Shown: piece by piece, positions 17,841-26,854 of the stretch
How the letters are laid out: every line of letters starts with the position of its first letter
Position numbering within the stretch: the first letter of the stretch is position 1
From: an uncultured Bacteroidota bacterium
Lineage (GTDB): Bacteria > Bacteroidota > Bacteroidia > Flavobacteriales > Flavobacteriaceae
Reading direction: 5' to 3'
Length of the DNA stretch: 64,000 nt
NCBI GenBank assembly: GCA_902598295.1
Contig: CACKBA010000001.1
Location: forward strand, 1-64,000
Translations under genes and position numbers: made by a program
Notes under the pieces: generated by a model
What the model was told of the DNA's origin: nothing
The model's database searches: none
What the model saw: the letters and a program-made list of their open reading frames with translations, nothing else

Positions 17841-20800
17841 TTAAAGTGATTCTACTTTCTTTCTATTATCATCCGAATTCGTATCAATCAATTTATTGTA
17901 GGGGTCGATACCAACTTCAACAGGCTTTTCATCCAAAATAATTGACAGCTTATTATTAATGGAAGTAATTTTATGTTTCTTTAAATAAAGTTCATTATTA
18001 TCCTCATCTCCAAAAATACCTACATCAATATAGTCTTCTAAGTACACTGAATACTCCGGCTTTATCATATCATCAGACTTGTAGAAAATAGAGTCTCTTT
18101 CTTCATCTCCATAAAACATTTTTCCTTTTTCATCATTTCTATACTTGCTGACTCTGAACTCCATATCAACTTGATATTTTCCGCTTTCTAATTCTTTAGA
18201 TTCTGCTTTTAAAACTCTATTTTCATATAAAGTGATTGTTTCAAACATATCTTTGATTACATAATTGAGAGAGTCCGGAATTACTTCTCTCAGATCATCA
18301 ACCAATTCAATTGAAGTTGTGTAGGGAGGTGATTGAAATGCAACTTTATCTACATATTTTGATAACGTTTGATTTAAAACTTTTTCTCCAATATAATCAC
18401 TGAGCGCATAAAAGATTAATGAACCCTTTTGATAGTGAATATAACCCTGTCCATCATTGTACATTAAAGCATTTTCTCTTTTAGTTTCAAAGGTTCTTTG
18501 TGTCAAATATGTATCTAAGGATCTTTTTAAAAACTTCCTCATTTTGTTTTTTCCATTTACTTGTTCTATGACTTTTAAAGCAACATATTCAGAAAGGCTT
18601 TCAGAGAGCATTGTAGCACCAAGGACATCAGCACCTATAACTTGATGTGCCCACCACTGATGTGCTATCTCATGTGCCGTAACAACAAATGCGAAGTCGT
18701 TACCTCCTTCATCAGAGTCGTCTACATCAGCAATAAAACCAAAGGTTTCTGAAAAAGGAATCGTGTTGGGAAAAGACTGGGCGAACGTTCCCGATGTTCT
18801 TGGAAATTCAATAATTCTAGCTTGTTTATGTTGATAAGGACTAAAATTTTCTGAACAATATTCTAAAGCTGCCTTCATGCCTTTCATCATCCTGTCTAAA
18901 TTGTACTCATGCCCTTTATGGTGATAAATTTCAAGATTGACATCGTTCCATTTGTCTCTTGCCACTTGATAGTCTGCAGAATTGAATGCATAAAAATTTA
19001 AGATTTTACTGTCCATTTTATAATGGAAATATCTTCTATCTTCCTCAATCCATTCTTTTTGTAAATAACCTGGAGCAATGGCAATTTGATCTTTTGACGT
19101 ACTCACAACTGCTTCAAAATCTATCCAATCGGAATCGTTTGAAATGTATGTATTCCCTAGTGCTGTTGAATCAGAGGGATGGGGTTTTAGTTTATTTGGC
19201 GGGAGGCCATACTTTTCTCTTGTTTTATCGTCTCTTAATTCTCCTCCACTGTAACCTAGTGATGGGAACAATGTGAAATTATTAACAAACGTTCCGTTGT
19301 ATATGACTGGTGAATTATTTCTTAAAAAAGTATTGGGTTGGTTTTTTACAGTAAAGTTTAAGTTTAATGAATCCCCAGGAATTAATGGTTCTTTCAACTT
19401 GTAGATATCAAAATGATAAATCGTATCTTCTAGAACCAGAGAATTTTCTTTACTGAACTCAAAAGTACTAATACCGCGATTATGGTTTAAAAATATGCTG
19501 TCAATTACATCCTTTGTTTTATTTACCATGACGTACTTTCCCGATGCACTAACATTTCTTGATTTTGGAAAAAGGTCAACATTGACGTTAACCGAAACAA
19601 TTCTTGGTTGACTGTAACTCTCAAATTTTTTATATTTTTTTTCCCACTCTACTGTTTCAATTTCTCGTTCCTTGGCTGATTTTCTGACATTTATGATATT
19701 GTTTACATAATAAATATATCCACCAATTGAAATAAACAACAATGTGAAAAGTGATAAGAAAAATGGATTTTTGCCATTAAATCTAGATTTAGCAATTTTA
19801 AACTTTTCTTTTATTCCTGTAGATATTCCACGATTGTAAAATAAAATAGTGAGTATGTAAAATACTATTCCAAGGCTCAACCAATAAATTTTATACACAA
19901 AATAGTTTTCCAATCCTGCTCCATAACCATTCATGTCTGAATAGGAAAAACCTGGACCTTGATTGTATTTAAATATTGATTGTTCTATGCCGGCTACACT
20001 CGTTAATGGTATGCCAATTAACAATACAATCATTACAAAAAGTCCCAAGTAAGGGTTTGGTATTAAAGTCTGTACAAAAAAGGAAAGCAGTGCCCAAATC
20101 ACATAATATATAAGGTTTAGGACAATTAACTCATAAAAGTAAAGTCCAATCTGGAAGTCATAATATCCTTTGTAAATTTGAAAAATAATGCCTGTAATCA
20201 TTATCAGAGATAATAAAACAAGTTGCATTTTTACAATGGCTAAAAACTTTGAACCCAACAAAATCCAATTTGGAGTTGGTGTGGTATCAATTAATTGGTT
20301 AATATTAGATATCCTGGAGCGATGAATTAATAAACCTGCGTATAAAAAAGTACAAATATTTATTGCTAATGTAAATGGAGCTCCTGCTTCTAGCATCCTC
20401 CATGTTCTAGGCAATGTTGCAGTACCAAAAATATTTCCTAATTCAAAAAGACCAACTAAGTTTAGAAGCAGTCCAACAATTACTATTGAGATAAAGGGCC
20501 AACTTTTTATAATGTATACAAAGTCAATATTTGAAAGACGCCATAATAAATTGAATTTAGTTTTATTTGAGAAACTTAATTGGATCTTTGGTAAGTTAAT
20601 TTTAGTAATTCCCCCGAAATTCGATTTTGTAAACCTGACTGAATCTTTCTTTCTAAATGAAAATGTAAATGCGTTTTGGCTAAAAGTGAAAAGCCTATAT
20701 ATAGAAATAAAAATAGCCAACCCAACAGACAGCCATATTAATCTATTATAAATAAATACTCCCTTAATTGGAATGTAAAGTTCATTTTGTTCTGCAACTG

Positions 20801-21482
20801 TCCAATATCTTGTATAGTAATCCAGAGCCATGTCTCCAAATGGGTCTAGAAGTGCTGCGACTAATCTATTTTCTTGTTCTTGCCCAAAACTTACAAGAAA
20901 ACCTTGTAATATTAAAATAATAATAACGAATATAAATCCAGCTGAAATGTTACGAGTGAATGTAACTATACCGAAAACAATCGCTCCGGTGAATAACATA
21001 TTGGGTAAAATGTATATTATATATGCATCAAAATATGGTTTAATATCAAACTCTGTTAGTAAATCTGGATTGGTCCCAGGCAGGTTAAATCCAAGTCCAA
21101 TTCCTAATGCAATCAACAATACAATTATGTGAACTATAAATATTCCGCTGAAAAATTTTGCAAGTAAATACTCCAACTTTGTAAAAGGATAAGAATATAA
21201 AATTGTATGCATTTCGCTTTTGAAGTCTCTGTAAACAGAAACTCCAATTATTGAGGGATATAAAAAGACAACCAAAGTACTTAGGCCAGCAAAAAGTCCA
21301 GAAAGTGCGAAAGGAGAGTTCACAATTCTTGATGAACCCACAGTAACTGTAACCGAATCAAATAAACCAGCTGCAGAGCCTGAGGTCATTACTGCAATGA
21401 ACAAAAAGATAAGTGAATAAACATAAAATGCTGGTCTATCCAACCAATAACTAATTTCATTTTTAAAAATATTAAGGAACAT
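17841..21482 (-). CDS. ABC transporter permease fused to M1-type aminopeptidase domain
   Basis: Multiple TM segments in N-terminal half; HEIAHQWWAHQVIGADVLGATMLSESLSEYVAL (HExxH...E) in C-terminal half. Confidence 0.9.
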   Translation of the reverse strand: MFLNIFKNEISYWLDRPAFYVYSLIFLFIAVMTSGSAAGLFDSVTVTVGSSRIVNSPFALSGLFAGLSTLVVFLYPSIIGVSVYRDFKSEMHTILYSYPFTKLEYLLAKFFSGIFIVHIIVLLIALGIGLGFNLPGTNPDLLTEFDIKPYFDAYIIYILPNMLFTGAIVFGIVTFTRNISAGFIFVIIILILQGFLVSFGQEQENRLVAALLDPFGDMALDYYTRYWTVAEQNELYIPIKGVFIYNRLIWLSVGLAIFISIYRLFTFSQNAFTFSFRKKDSVRFTKSNFGGITKINLPKIQLSFSNKTKFNLLWRLSNIDFVYIIKSWPFISIVIVGLLLNLVGLFELGNIFGTATLPRTWRMLEAGAPFTLAINICTFLYAGLLIHRSRISNINQLIDTTPTPNWILLGSKFLAIVKMQLVLLSLIMITGIIFQIYKGYYDFQIGLYFYELIVLNLIYYVIWALLSFFVQTLIPNPYLGLFVMIVLLIGIPLTSVAGIEQSIFKYNQGPGFSYSDMNGYGAGLENYFVYKIYWLSLGIVFYILTILFYNRGISTGIKEKFKIAKSRFNGKNPFFLSLFTLLFISIGGYIYYVNNIINVRKSAKEREIETVEWEKKYKKFESYSQPRIVSVNVNVDLFPKSRNVSASGKYVMVNKTKDVIDSIFLNHNRGISTFEFSKENSLVLEDTIYHFDIYKLKEPLIPGDSLNLNFTVKNQPNTFLRNNSPVIYNGTFVNNFTLFPSLGYSGGELRDDKTREKYGLPPNKLKPHPSDSTALGNTYISNDSDWIDFEAVVSTSKDQIAIAPGYLQKEWIEEDRRYFHYKMDSKILNFYAFNSADYQVARDKWNDVNLEIYHHKGHEYNLDRMMKGMKAALEYCSENFSPYQHKQARIIEFPRTSGTFAQSFPNTIPFSETFGFIADVDDSDEGGNDFAFVVTAHEIAHQWWAHQVIGADVLGATMLSESLSEYVALKVIEQVNGKNKMRKFLKRSLDTYLTQRTFETKRENALMYNDGQGYIHYQKGSLIFYALSDYIGEKVLNQTLSKYVDKVAFQSPPYTTSIELVDDLREVIPDSLNYVIKDMFETITLYENRVLKAESKELESGKYQVDMEFRVSKYRNDEKGKMFYGDEERDSIFYKSDDMIKPEYSVYLEDYIDVGIFGDEDNNELYLKKHKITSINNKLSIILDEKPVEVGIDPYNKLIDTNSDDNRKKVESL

Positions 21483-21486
21483 ATTA

Positions 21487-22368
21487 CTATTTTTTTTGAT
21501 CTTCTTTTAGGGCTATAAAATAAACATCATCAAGTTGCGGTTCAGTTTTTTTAAATCCAACCCCGGGTTTTTTGTCAGAGTATACCCTAATATTAATTGT
21601 ATTGTCTACATTGTAATTTGAAGATAAGACATTGTGCTCTTGTTCAGCTTTTTCAAGAGAGTCCCTCTTAACCGATTTTGTCCAAATCTTACCTGAAATT
21701 TCTTTAGTTGCTTTTGCAGGTTTAATATGTTTTAATATTTTACCTCCATTCATGATTGCCATATCATTACACAATTCTTTGACATCTTCAACAATATGAG
21801 TAGAAAATATAACTGCACAGTTTGTGCCTACTTCTCTAATTACATTTAGGAATCTTTGTCTCTCGGCTGGGTCCAATCCTGCAGTTGGCTCATCAACAAT
21901 AATAAGTTTTGGGTCATTAAGCAATAGTTGAGCAATCCCAAATCTTTGCTTCATTCCTCCAGAATATCCATCGACATTTTTTTTCTTAACATCTTGAAGG
22001 TTGGTAATCTCTAAAAGTTGATTAACTAATTCTTTACGCTCTTTTTTATCACTAACCCCTTTTAAAACAGCAAAATAATTTAGTAGTTGTTCCGCTGACA
22101 TTTTTGGGTATACGCCAAAGGATTGCGGAAGGTAACCTAAAATTTTTCTAAGTGATAACTGATCATCAAGTACATTAATATCATTAAAGTGAATTTCACC
22201 TGCATCTGGTGATTGAATTGTAGCGATCGTCCTCATCAACGTAGACTTACCTGCACCATTTGGTCCCAACAATCCAAACATACCAACTCCGATTTTTAAA
22301 CTTACATTATCAAGAGCCTTTACTTTGTTGCTGTAAGTTTTTGTTAAATTTTTGATTACTAATTCCAT
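21487..22368 (-). CDS. ABC transporter ATP-binding protein
   Basis: GLLGPNGAGKSTLMR Walker A; YSGGMKQRFGIAQ signature; LIIVDEPTAGLDP. Confidence 0.95.
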   Translation of the reverse strand: MELVIKNLTKTYSNKVKALDNVSLKIGVGMFGLLGPNGAGKSTLMRTIATIQSPDAGEIHFNDINVLDDQLSLRKILGYLPQSFGVYPKMSAEQLLNYFAVLKGVSDKKERKELVNQLLEITNLQDVKKKNVDGYSGGMKQRFGIAQLLLNDPKLIIVDEPTAGLDPAERQRFLNVIREVGTNCAVIFSTHIVEDVKELCNDMAIMNGGKILKHIKPAKATKEISGKIWTKSVKRDSLEKAEQEHNVLSSNYNVDNTINIRVYSDKKPGVGFKKTEPQLDDVYFIALKEDQKK

Positions 22369-22425
22369 ATAATGTTTTTTAATACAAATTCATTTATTTA
22401 ATAGACAATTAAGAATTAAAAGAGT

Positions 22426-22536
22426 TTAATACCTTAATAAAAATCTACTTCCACACTTTGGACATTTTGCCAAAAAGGAAATGAACTCTGTCCATTTTGA
22501 TCTTTGCCAAGTGTGTTTACATTTTAAGCATTTCAT
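22426..22536 (-). CDS. 36-aa zinc-ribbon protein
   Basis: Manual translation MKCLKCKHTWQRSKWTEFISFLAKCPKCGSRFLLRY*; two CxxC pairs. Confidence 0.6.
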   Translation of the reverse strand: MKCLKCKHTWQRSKWTEFISFLAKCPKCGSRFLLRY

Positions 22537-22538
22537 AT

Positions 22539-24539
22539 TTACGAATCAATTTTTCTGTAAATAAATTTTTTTGAAATTTTCTTTTCAGCATTTTCAATAA
22601 TTATTGAATAAACTCCATTCTCTAAATTATTATCTAGTTTGATTTTTGCATTTGAACTGCTGATTTTTCCTCTTTGCTTTTCTTTCCCAGTAATATCCAT
22701 CAATTTAAACTTAAATTCCTTATTTACATTTTTAAATTCGATTTCTTGGCCATTAAACAAATCTCTAATTAATGGGTTTTCTAAATTATATAAACTTGTG
22801 ATTTCTCCATTTTTCGCATTGTTTGCTCCAATATTTGGTGTTGAGTTCACATTCAATGACCTGCCAAAAAACCCAACTGAAGGTATTGCTTCAACCTCAG
22901 AAAAAATCTCAGAATCCCCAACAGGTATTGGAGGGTGAGAATATTTTCCAGAATAAGGAATTCCTGAATTAATAGCGGGGCTGGTGGCGAGGAGTTGGTA
23001 ACCTTTTGCTTCTCCCAAACTTTCATCATAAAAACTTGGATTTTGAAAAACCCCTTGTTCATCATAATCTCTAAACCTGGAATCAACTTGTCCAAAAAAG
23101 AGATTATTAGTCATTGATAAGTTCTCATCAGTCACATAAACTTGCTTATTACCCATTTTTGATCCATTAATTGAATAAAAAATATTATTAAAAATTCTTG
23201 TATTGTTTGCTTGAATATCAATAGCTGTTCGATATGGATTAGAAGACCTATTTATCACTACTGTGTTATTATATATATAACTGTTTTGAGATTTGTATCC
23301 ATCCTGTCCCCCAATGTTATCACTAAGCCATATCGTGTGATTGCTATTGACCCAATTTGGATTACTTCTCCAACCATCATTTACACTGATATTAAATCTA
23401 TAAACTGAAGTCTCATTTCCTCCTAAAATTTCAACAAAACCACCTTCACAATCTTCCATGTAATTGTATTGGATAAATGTATCCACATTTCTGTGATCAA
23501 CATGAATTCCGTGTGAATCTAAAACACCTCTAATTTTCAATGCCTGATTGTTTTGAATTATTGTATTAATACTATACCAATTCCATACTGCACTCCCCCT
23601 TCCAATCATTCTTGAGTTTGTCTTTGCACCGGGCTCATCAAATATGTTGTTTTCTATCAAGCAATTTCTAACTCGAGATGGAAGTATACACGTACCTCCA
23701 ATTTGTTTAAATTCATTTCCTCGAAAAACAAAATTTGTATGTCTATTATCATTAGCATTATTACCAATGGCGTGCTTAGCATGAACTCCAAATCTTTGTA
23801 GATCGGTGAAATAGTTGTCTTCAACTAAAACATTATTAATAGGTGCTTTATTCCAATCCGAGAAAACCCTGATTCCAGCAACTTCAAACTGATTGAATGC
23901 TTGCTGATCTGAGGGGTCAACTTGGGCTATTGCATAAACATTTTTAAAAGTCATGTTCTTAAAAACAAAATTGTTTAAAGTCTCTTCACTAGTGTTGTGG
24001 ATATGAATACCAAAACTGTCAGAGTTATCTACATTTGTTCTAGGGGCTTGACGATTATTTTGAACCTCTAAATTTTCGAAAACCATATTGTCGTGATTTA
24101 ATACATAAATCGCCTGTTGATAATCACCTCCACCACTTGAGCCTACTTTTCCACTAATAATTGGTTTATCGCCTGAACCATAAGTAGTAAAAACTATTGG
24201 CTCTGATGCTGTACCTGAACCATTAACCACCAACTCGCCAAAAAAAGAATCTCCTCTGTTAAAGAAAATTGAATCACCTGGTGAAAGTTCACTATTACTT
24301 AGTTTTGACAATGATTTCCAAGGATTTTTTTGAGATCCAGAATTTGAATCATTCCCAGAGTTACTGAAATAGAAATTTGTTTCATCTTTAGTATCGTCAT
24401 TCCCACCATTATTTCCTCCATTATTATTTCCTCCGTTATTATTTCCATTATCCCCACTTGTGTCAGATGAATCATTGGAACTGCCACATGCCAGAAAAAT
24501 TAGAACTGTAAAATATAAAAATAGTCTCTTTGCGGTCAT
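22539..24539 (-). CDS. right-handed parallel beta-helix lipoprotein with T9SS-like C-terminal domain
   Basis: MTAKRLFLYFTVLIFLACGSS; NNGGN linker; parallel beta-helix-type repeats; C-terminal FKFKLMDITGKEKQRGKI...LENGVYSIIIENAEKKISKKFIYRK. Start moved from TTG 24557 to ATG 24539. Confidence 0.75.
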   Translation of the reverse strand: MTAKRLFLYFTVLIFLACGSSNDSSDTSGDNGNNNGGNNNGGNNGGNDDTKDETNFYFSNSGNDSNSGSQKNPWKSLSKLSNSELSPGDSIFFNRGDSFFGELVVNGSGTASEPIVFTTYGSGDKPIISGKVGSSGGGDYQQAIYVLNHDNMVFENLEVQNNRQAPRTNVDNSDSFGIHIHNTSEETLNNFVFKNMTFKNVYAIAQVDPSDQQAFNQFEVAGIRVFSDWNKAPINNVLVEDNYFTDLQRFGVHAKHAIGNNANDNRHTNFVFRGNEFKQIGGTCILPSRVRNCLIENNIFDEPGAKTNSRMIGRGSAVWNWYSINTIIQNNQALKIRGVLDSHGIHVDHRNVDTFIQYNYMEDCEGGFVEILGGNETSVYRFNISVNDGWRSNPNWVNSNHTIWLSDNIGGQDGYKSQNSYIYNNTVVINRSSNPYRTAIDIQANNTRIFNNIFYSINGSKMGNKQVYVTDENLSMTNNLFFGQVDSRFRDYDEQGVFQNPSFYDESLGEAKGYQLLATSPAINSGIPYSGKYSHPPIPVGDSEIFSEVEAIPSVGFFGRSLNVNSTPNIGANNAKNGEITSLYNLENPLIRDLFNGQEIEFKNVNKEFKFKLMDITGKEKQRGKISSSNAKIKLDNNLENGVYSIIIENAEKKISKKFIYRKIDS

Positions 24540-24568
24540 GTTAGTTGTTTGCTGCAAAAATACGAATT

Positions 24569-25180
24569 TTAAGCCTTAAGCTCTTTATAAAAAATTGCAA
24601 ATGACACATACATTTGAGGTGTTAACCATAACCACCAAATACCTAGAGTAAAAATTCCTAAAATAAAAAGAGCAAAATACCTCAAACATAAACCCAAGAA
24701 TTGAAACTTTTTATTTTTCATTAAACTTGCACTTTGCTTAAAGGTATCAATGATACCCGTTTGAGGATTTTCAGCTATTATGTAGAAGATTTGAGAAAAC
24801 ATAAGAAATATGATAATTCCAGGGATTATTAAAAGCATAAGACCAATAAAAAATAATATTGAAAACAGTAGAAATAAAAACAATGCTTTAAAAAAATATT
24901 TAAACCCTGAGGCAATTTGAGTATAACTAAAATGTACCTTATTCGCAATTGAGAGAGAATACGTTGCCAAACCAATACTTATTGGACCCTGGATAAATAA
25001 AGCCAATGAACCAACAGTGGCGACAAAAGTAAGTCCATAAATTTCATATCCAAAAGTGTAAAAATCCTTCGATTGACTTAATCCAACTAATATGCTCGTT
25101 AAAATATAAGGCAACATAACATGTTTATATTTTCCTTTTAGTGTTTCTTTAGTAACATTTCTGATTTCTGAATTATTCAT
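24569..25180 (-). CDS. DUF975-like membrane protein
   Basis: IRNVTKETLKGKYKHVMLPYIL, hydrophobic, GIDTFKQSASLMKNKK-like segment. Confidence 0.5.
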   Translation of the reverse strand: MNNSEIRNVTKETLKGKYKHVMLPYILTSILVGLSQSKDFYTFGYEIYGLTFVATVGSLALFIQGPISIGLATYSLSIANKVHFSYTQIASGFKYFFKALFLFLLFSILFFIGLMLLIIPGIIIFLMFSQIFYIIAENPQTGIIDTFKQSASLMKNKKFQFLGLCLRYFALFILGIFTLGIWWLWLTPQMYVSFAIFYKELKA

Positions 25181-25192
25181 AATTAATTTTTT

Positions 25193-25224
25193 AAGAAGAA
25201 ACTGGGCAAAATACCCAGCTTCTT
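25193..25224 (-). terminator. terminator-like hairpin downstream of 25231-25989
   Basis: AAGAAGCTGGG-TATTTTG-CCCAG-(TTT)-CTTCTT on minus strand. Confidence 0.45.
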
Positions 25225-25230
25225 TTAAAG

Positions 25231-25989
25231 TTATAATTGAGTTGAAAGATCTGGTCGATACATCATTTTAATAACACTCGAACCCCACATTTCAATTGCC
25301 TCGCTTGCAGCAGTCCAATCCTCACTCCACGCATTTTCACCAAATTTTTCATTATAAGCGTCAGCAAAATTTGTTTCCTCAGGAAGGTTATTAGTAAATG
25401 AAGCAGCGTGTGAATCAAAACCGTTTATTACCATAAAAGTTTGATTATTCCCTCCACTATTTAATCTAAATACAGCTCGATTACCAGTATATTCTGTCTC
25501 AGACATCATTTGCTTGAGTCTTCTCTGAATATTCATAAAATCTTGATTTTTTCCTCTTTTTACAACTACGGTATTTTGGACGTAATATTTTAGGGGAGTT
25601 CTTGGTTCATCCCAACCATGACTTGCACCCTTGAGCATTTGCCAAATTTTTTGACCACTTTTATCTGCGATATAAGGGTCTACATTATCGTTCCAATATT
25701 TAAGCTCTTCGGCATTATCTTGATCAAAAAAAGACCTGTCTTTTCTTACGACCCATCTTTGGTATGCACCCTGACCCCCACCGGTCATTATTTGAAATGC
25801 AAAAATTGCATCCTCTTCGCTTGCGTTGTATTTTTTAGTTTTATCAGCAACTGCTTTTTCAAATTCTTCGACCATACCTTTTTTGGGAAGATAGGTGAAA
25901 CTGACCCAGTATTCAGCATTAGCATTTCTTTGGGAATTTAAAGAAATACAGAACAGAATACTTAAAGTTAATAATATAGATTTTTTCAT
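25231..25989 (-). CDS. hypothetical secreted protein
   Basis: Signal peptide MKKSILLTLSILFCISLNSQ; intact 252-aa ORF. Confidence 0.6.
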   Translation of the reverse strand: MKKSILLTLSILFCISLNSQRNANAEYWVSFTYLPKKGMVEEFEKAVADKTKKYNASEEDAIFAFQIMTGGGQGAYQRWVVRKDRSFFDQDNAEELKYWNDNVDPYIADKSGQKIWQMLKGASHGWDEPRTPLKYYVQNTVVVKRGKNQDFMNIQRRLKQMMSETEYTGNRAVFRLNSGGNNQTFMVINGFDSHAASFTNNLPEETNFADAYNEKFGENAWSEDWTAASEAIEMWGSSVIKMMYRPDLSTQL

Positions 25990-26247
25990 ATAATATAATT
26001 TTTGATTACTTAATAAGGTATTTATTTATGATGTAATGCACGAAAAAAAAGTATAGAATTTTTAATAATTATTAATCTTTCAATATTTGGGATCATTTAA
26101 TAGTAAATTGTTAGAAACCACTAGTTTTTTTTGATAATATATATTTCTTTTAATTAAAAGTTTGTATAAATAATAATAATGCTTCTACAGAGATAAAAAT
26201 ATTGTGAAATAGATACGAAATACATAATATTGCAGAAAAATATATTT

Positions 26248-26391
26248 ATGAATTTGAAAGAACAAAAAAACGGAAATGATCAGTTAAATTCAATTAGAAA
26301 TGAATTTAATGATAGGTTAAAGAAAAAATTATTCTTAGGAAATTCTAACAGGGTTTATTGGACAAACTCTAGAAGATTTAGAGCTATCTAA
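26248..26391 (+). CDS. 47-aa basic orphan small protein
   Basis: Manual translation MNLKEQKNGNDQLNSIRNEFNDRLKKKLFLGNSNRVYWTNSRRFRAI*. Confidence 0.4.
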   Translation: MNLKEQKNGNDQLNSIRNEFNDRLKKKLFLGNSNRVYWTNSRRFRAI

Positions 26392-26402
26392 AAAACTACT
26401 TT

Positions 26403-26810
26403 TTATTTTTTTGGAGGACAACAATTCTCATCCTCACACTGGCAATATTTTAAATTGTAAACATGTAATGTAGCAAGGGAAATTCCAGCAAAATATGTCA
26501 ACAGTTCAGGCATGTGCATAATCTCAAATTCTTCATTTAAGATTAAAGCAGAAAGTAAGACCCATGATACCCACAAAAGTGATTTAACGAGTTCATTAGA
26601 TGAGTTTTTTACAGTCCTTTTGACTGCAAAAAATGAAACAATTATAAAAACGTAATTAAGCAATTGCCACCATAATGGCACCGATGATAACTCAACTAAA
26701 CTGGTTTGGGCTTGAGTTAGAAATAAAAATGGTGTGGCAAAGCAATGAGCAACACACAAAGAACTGTTTATCGCTCCAACTTTATCAGGGTGATTTAAAG
26801 TATATTTCAT
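26403..26810 (-). CDS. MerC domain-containing protein
   Basis: DKVGAINSSLCVAHCFATPFLFL; C-terminal CQCEDENCCPP. Confidence 0.8.
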   Translation of the reverse strand: MKYTLNHPDKVGAINSSLCVAHCFATPFLFLTQAQTSLVELSSVPLWWQLLNYVFIIVSFFAVKRTVKNSSNELVKSLLWVSWVLLSALILNEEFEIMHMPELLTYFAGISLATLHVYNLKYCQCEDENCCPPKK

Positions 26811-26821
26811 AATTGTGGTAG

Positions 26822-26829
26822 CAAACTTA
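26822..26829 (-). promoter_or_regulatory. candidate Bacteroidota -7 element for MerC-like gene
   Basis: TAAGTTTG matches TAnnTTTG, 11 nt before ATG; no TTG -33 found. Confidence 0.35.
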
Positions 26830-26854
26830 AATAATTTTCTTAATTATTTAAGGA

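Noticed and set aside
20830-21132. ORF antisense to ABC permease/M1 gene
   Set aside because: Opposite strand of a clear coding region, no recognisable domain
24380-24450. Short tandem repeat
   Set aside because: Encodes the NNGGN linker of the beta-helix lipoprotein
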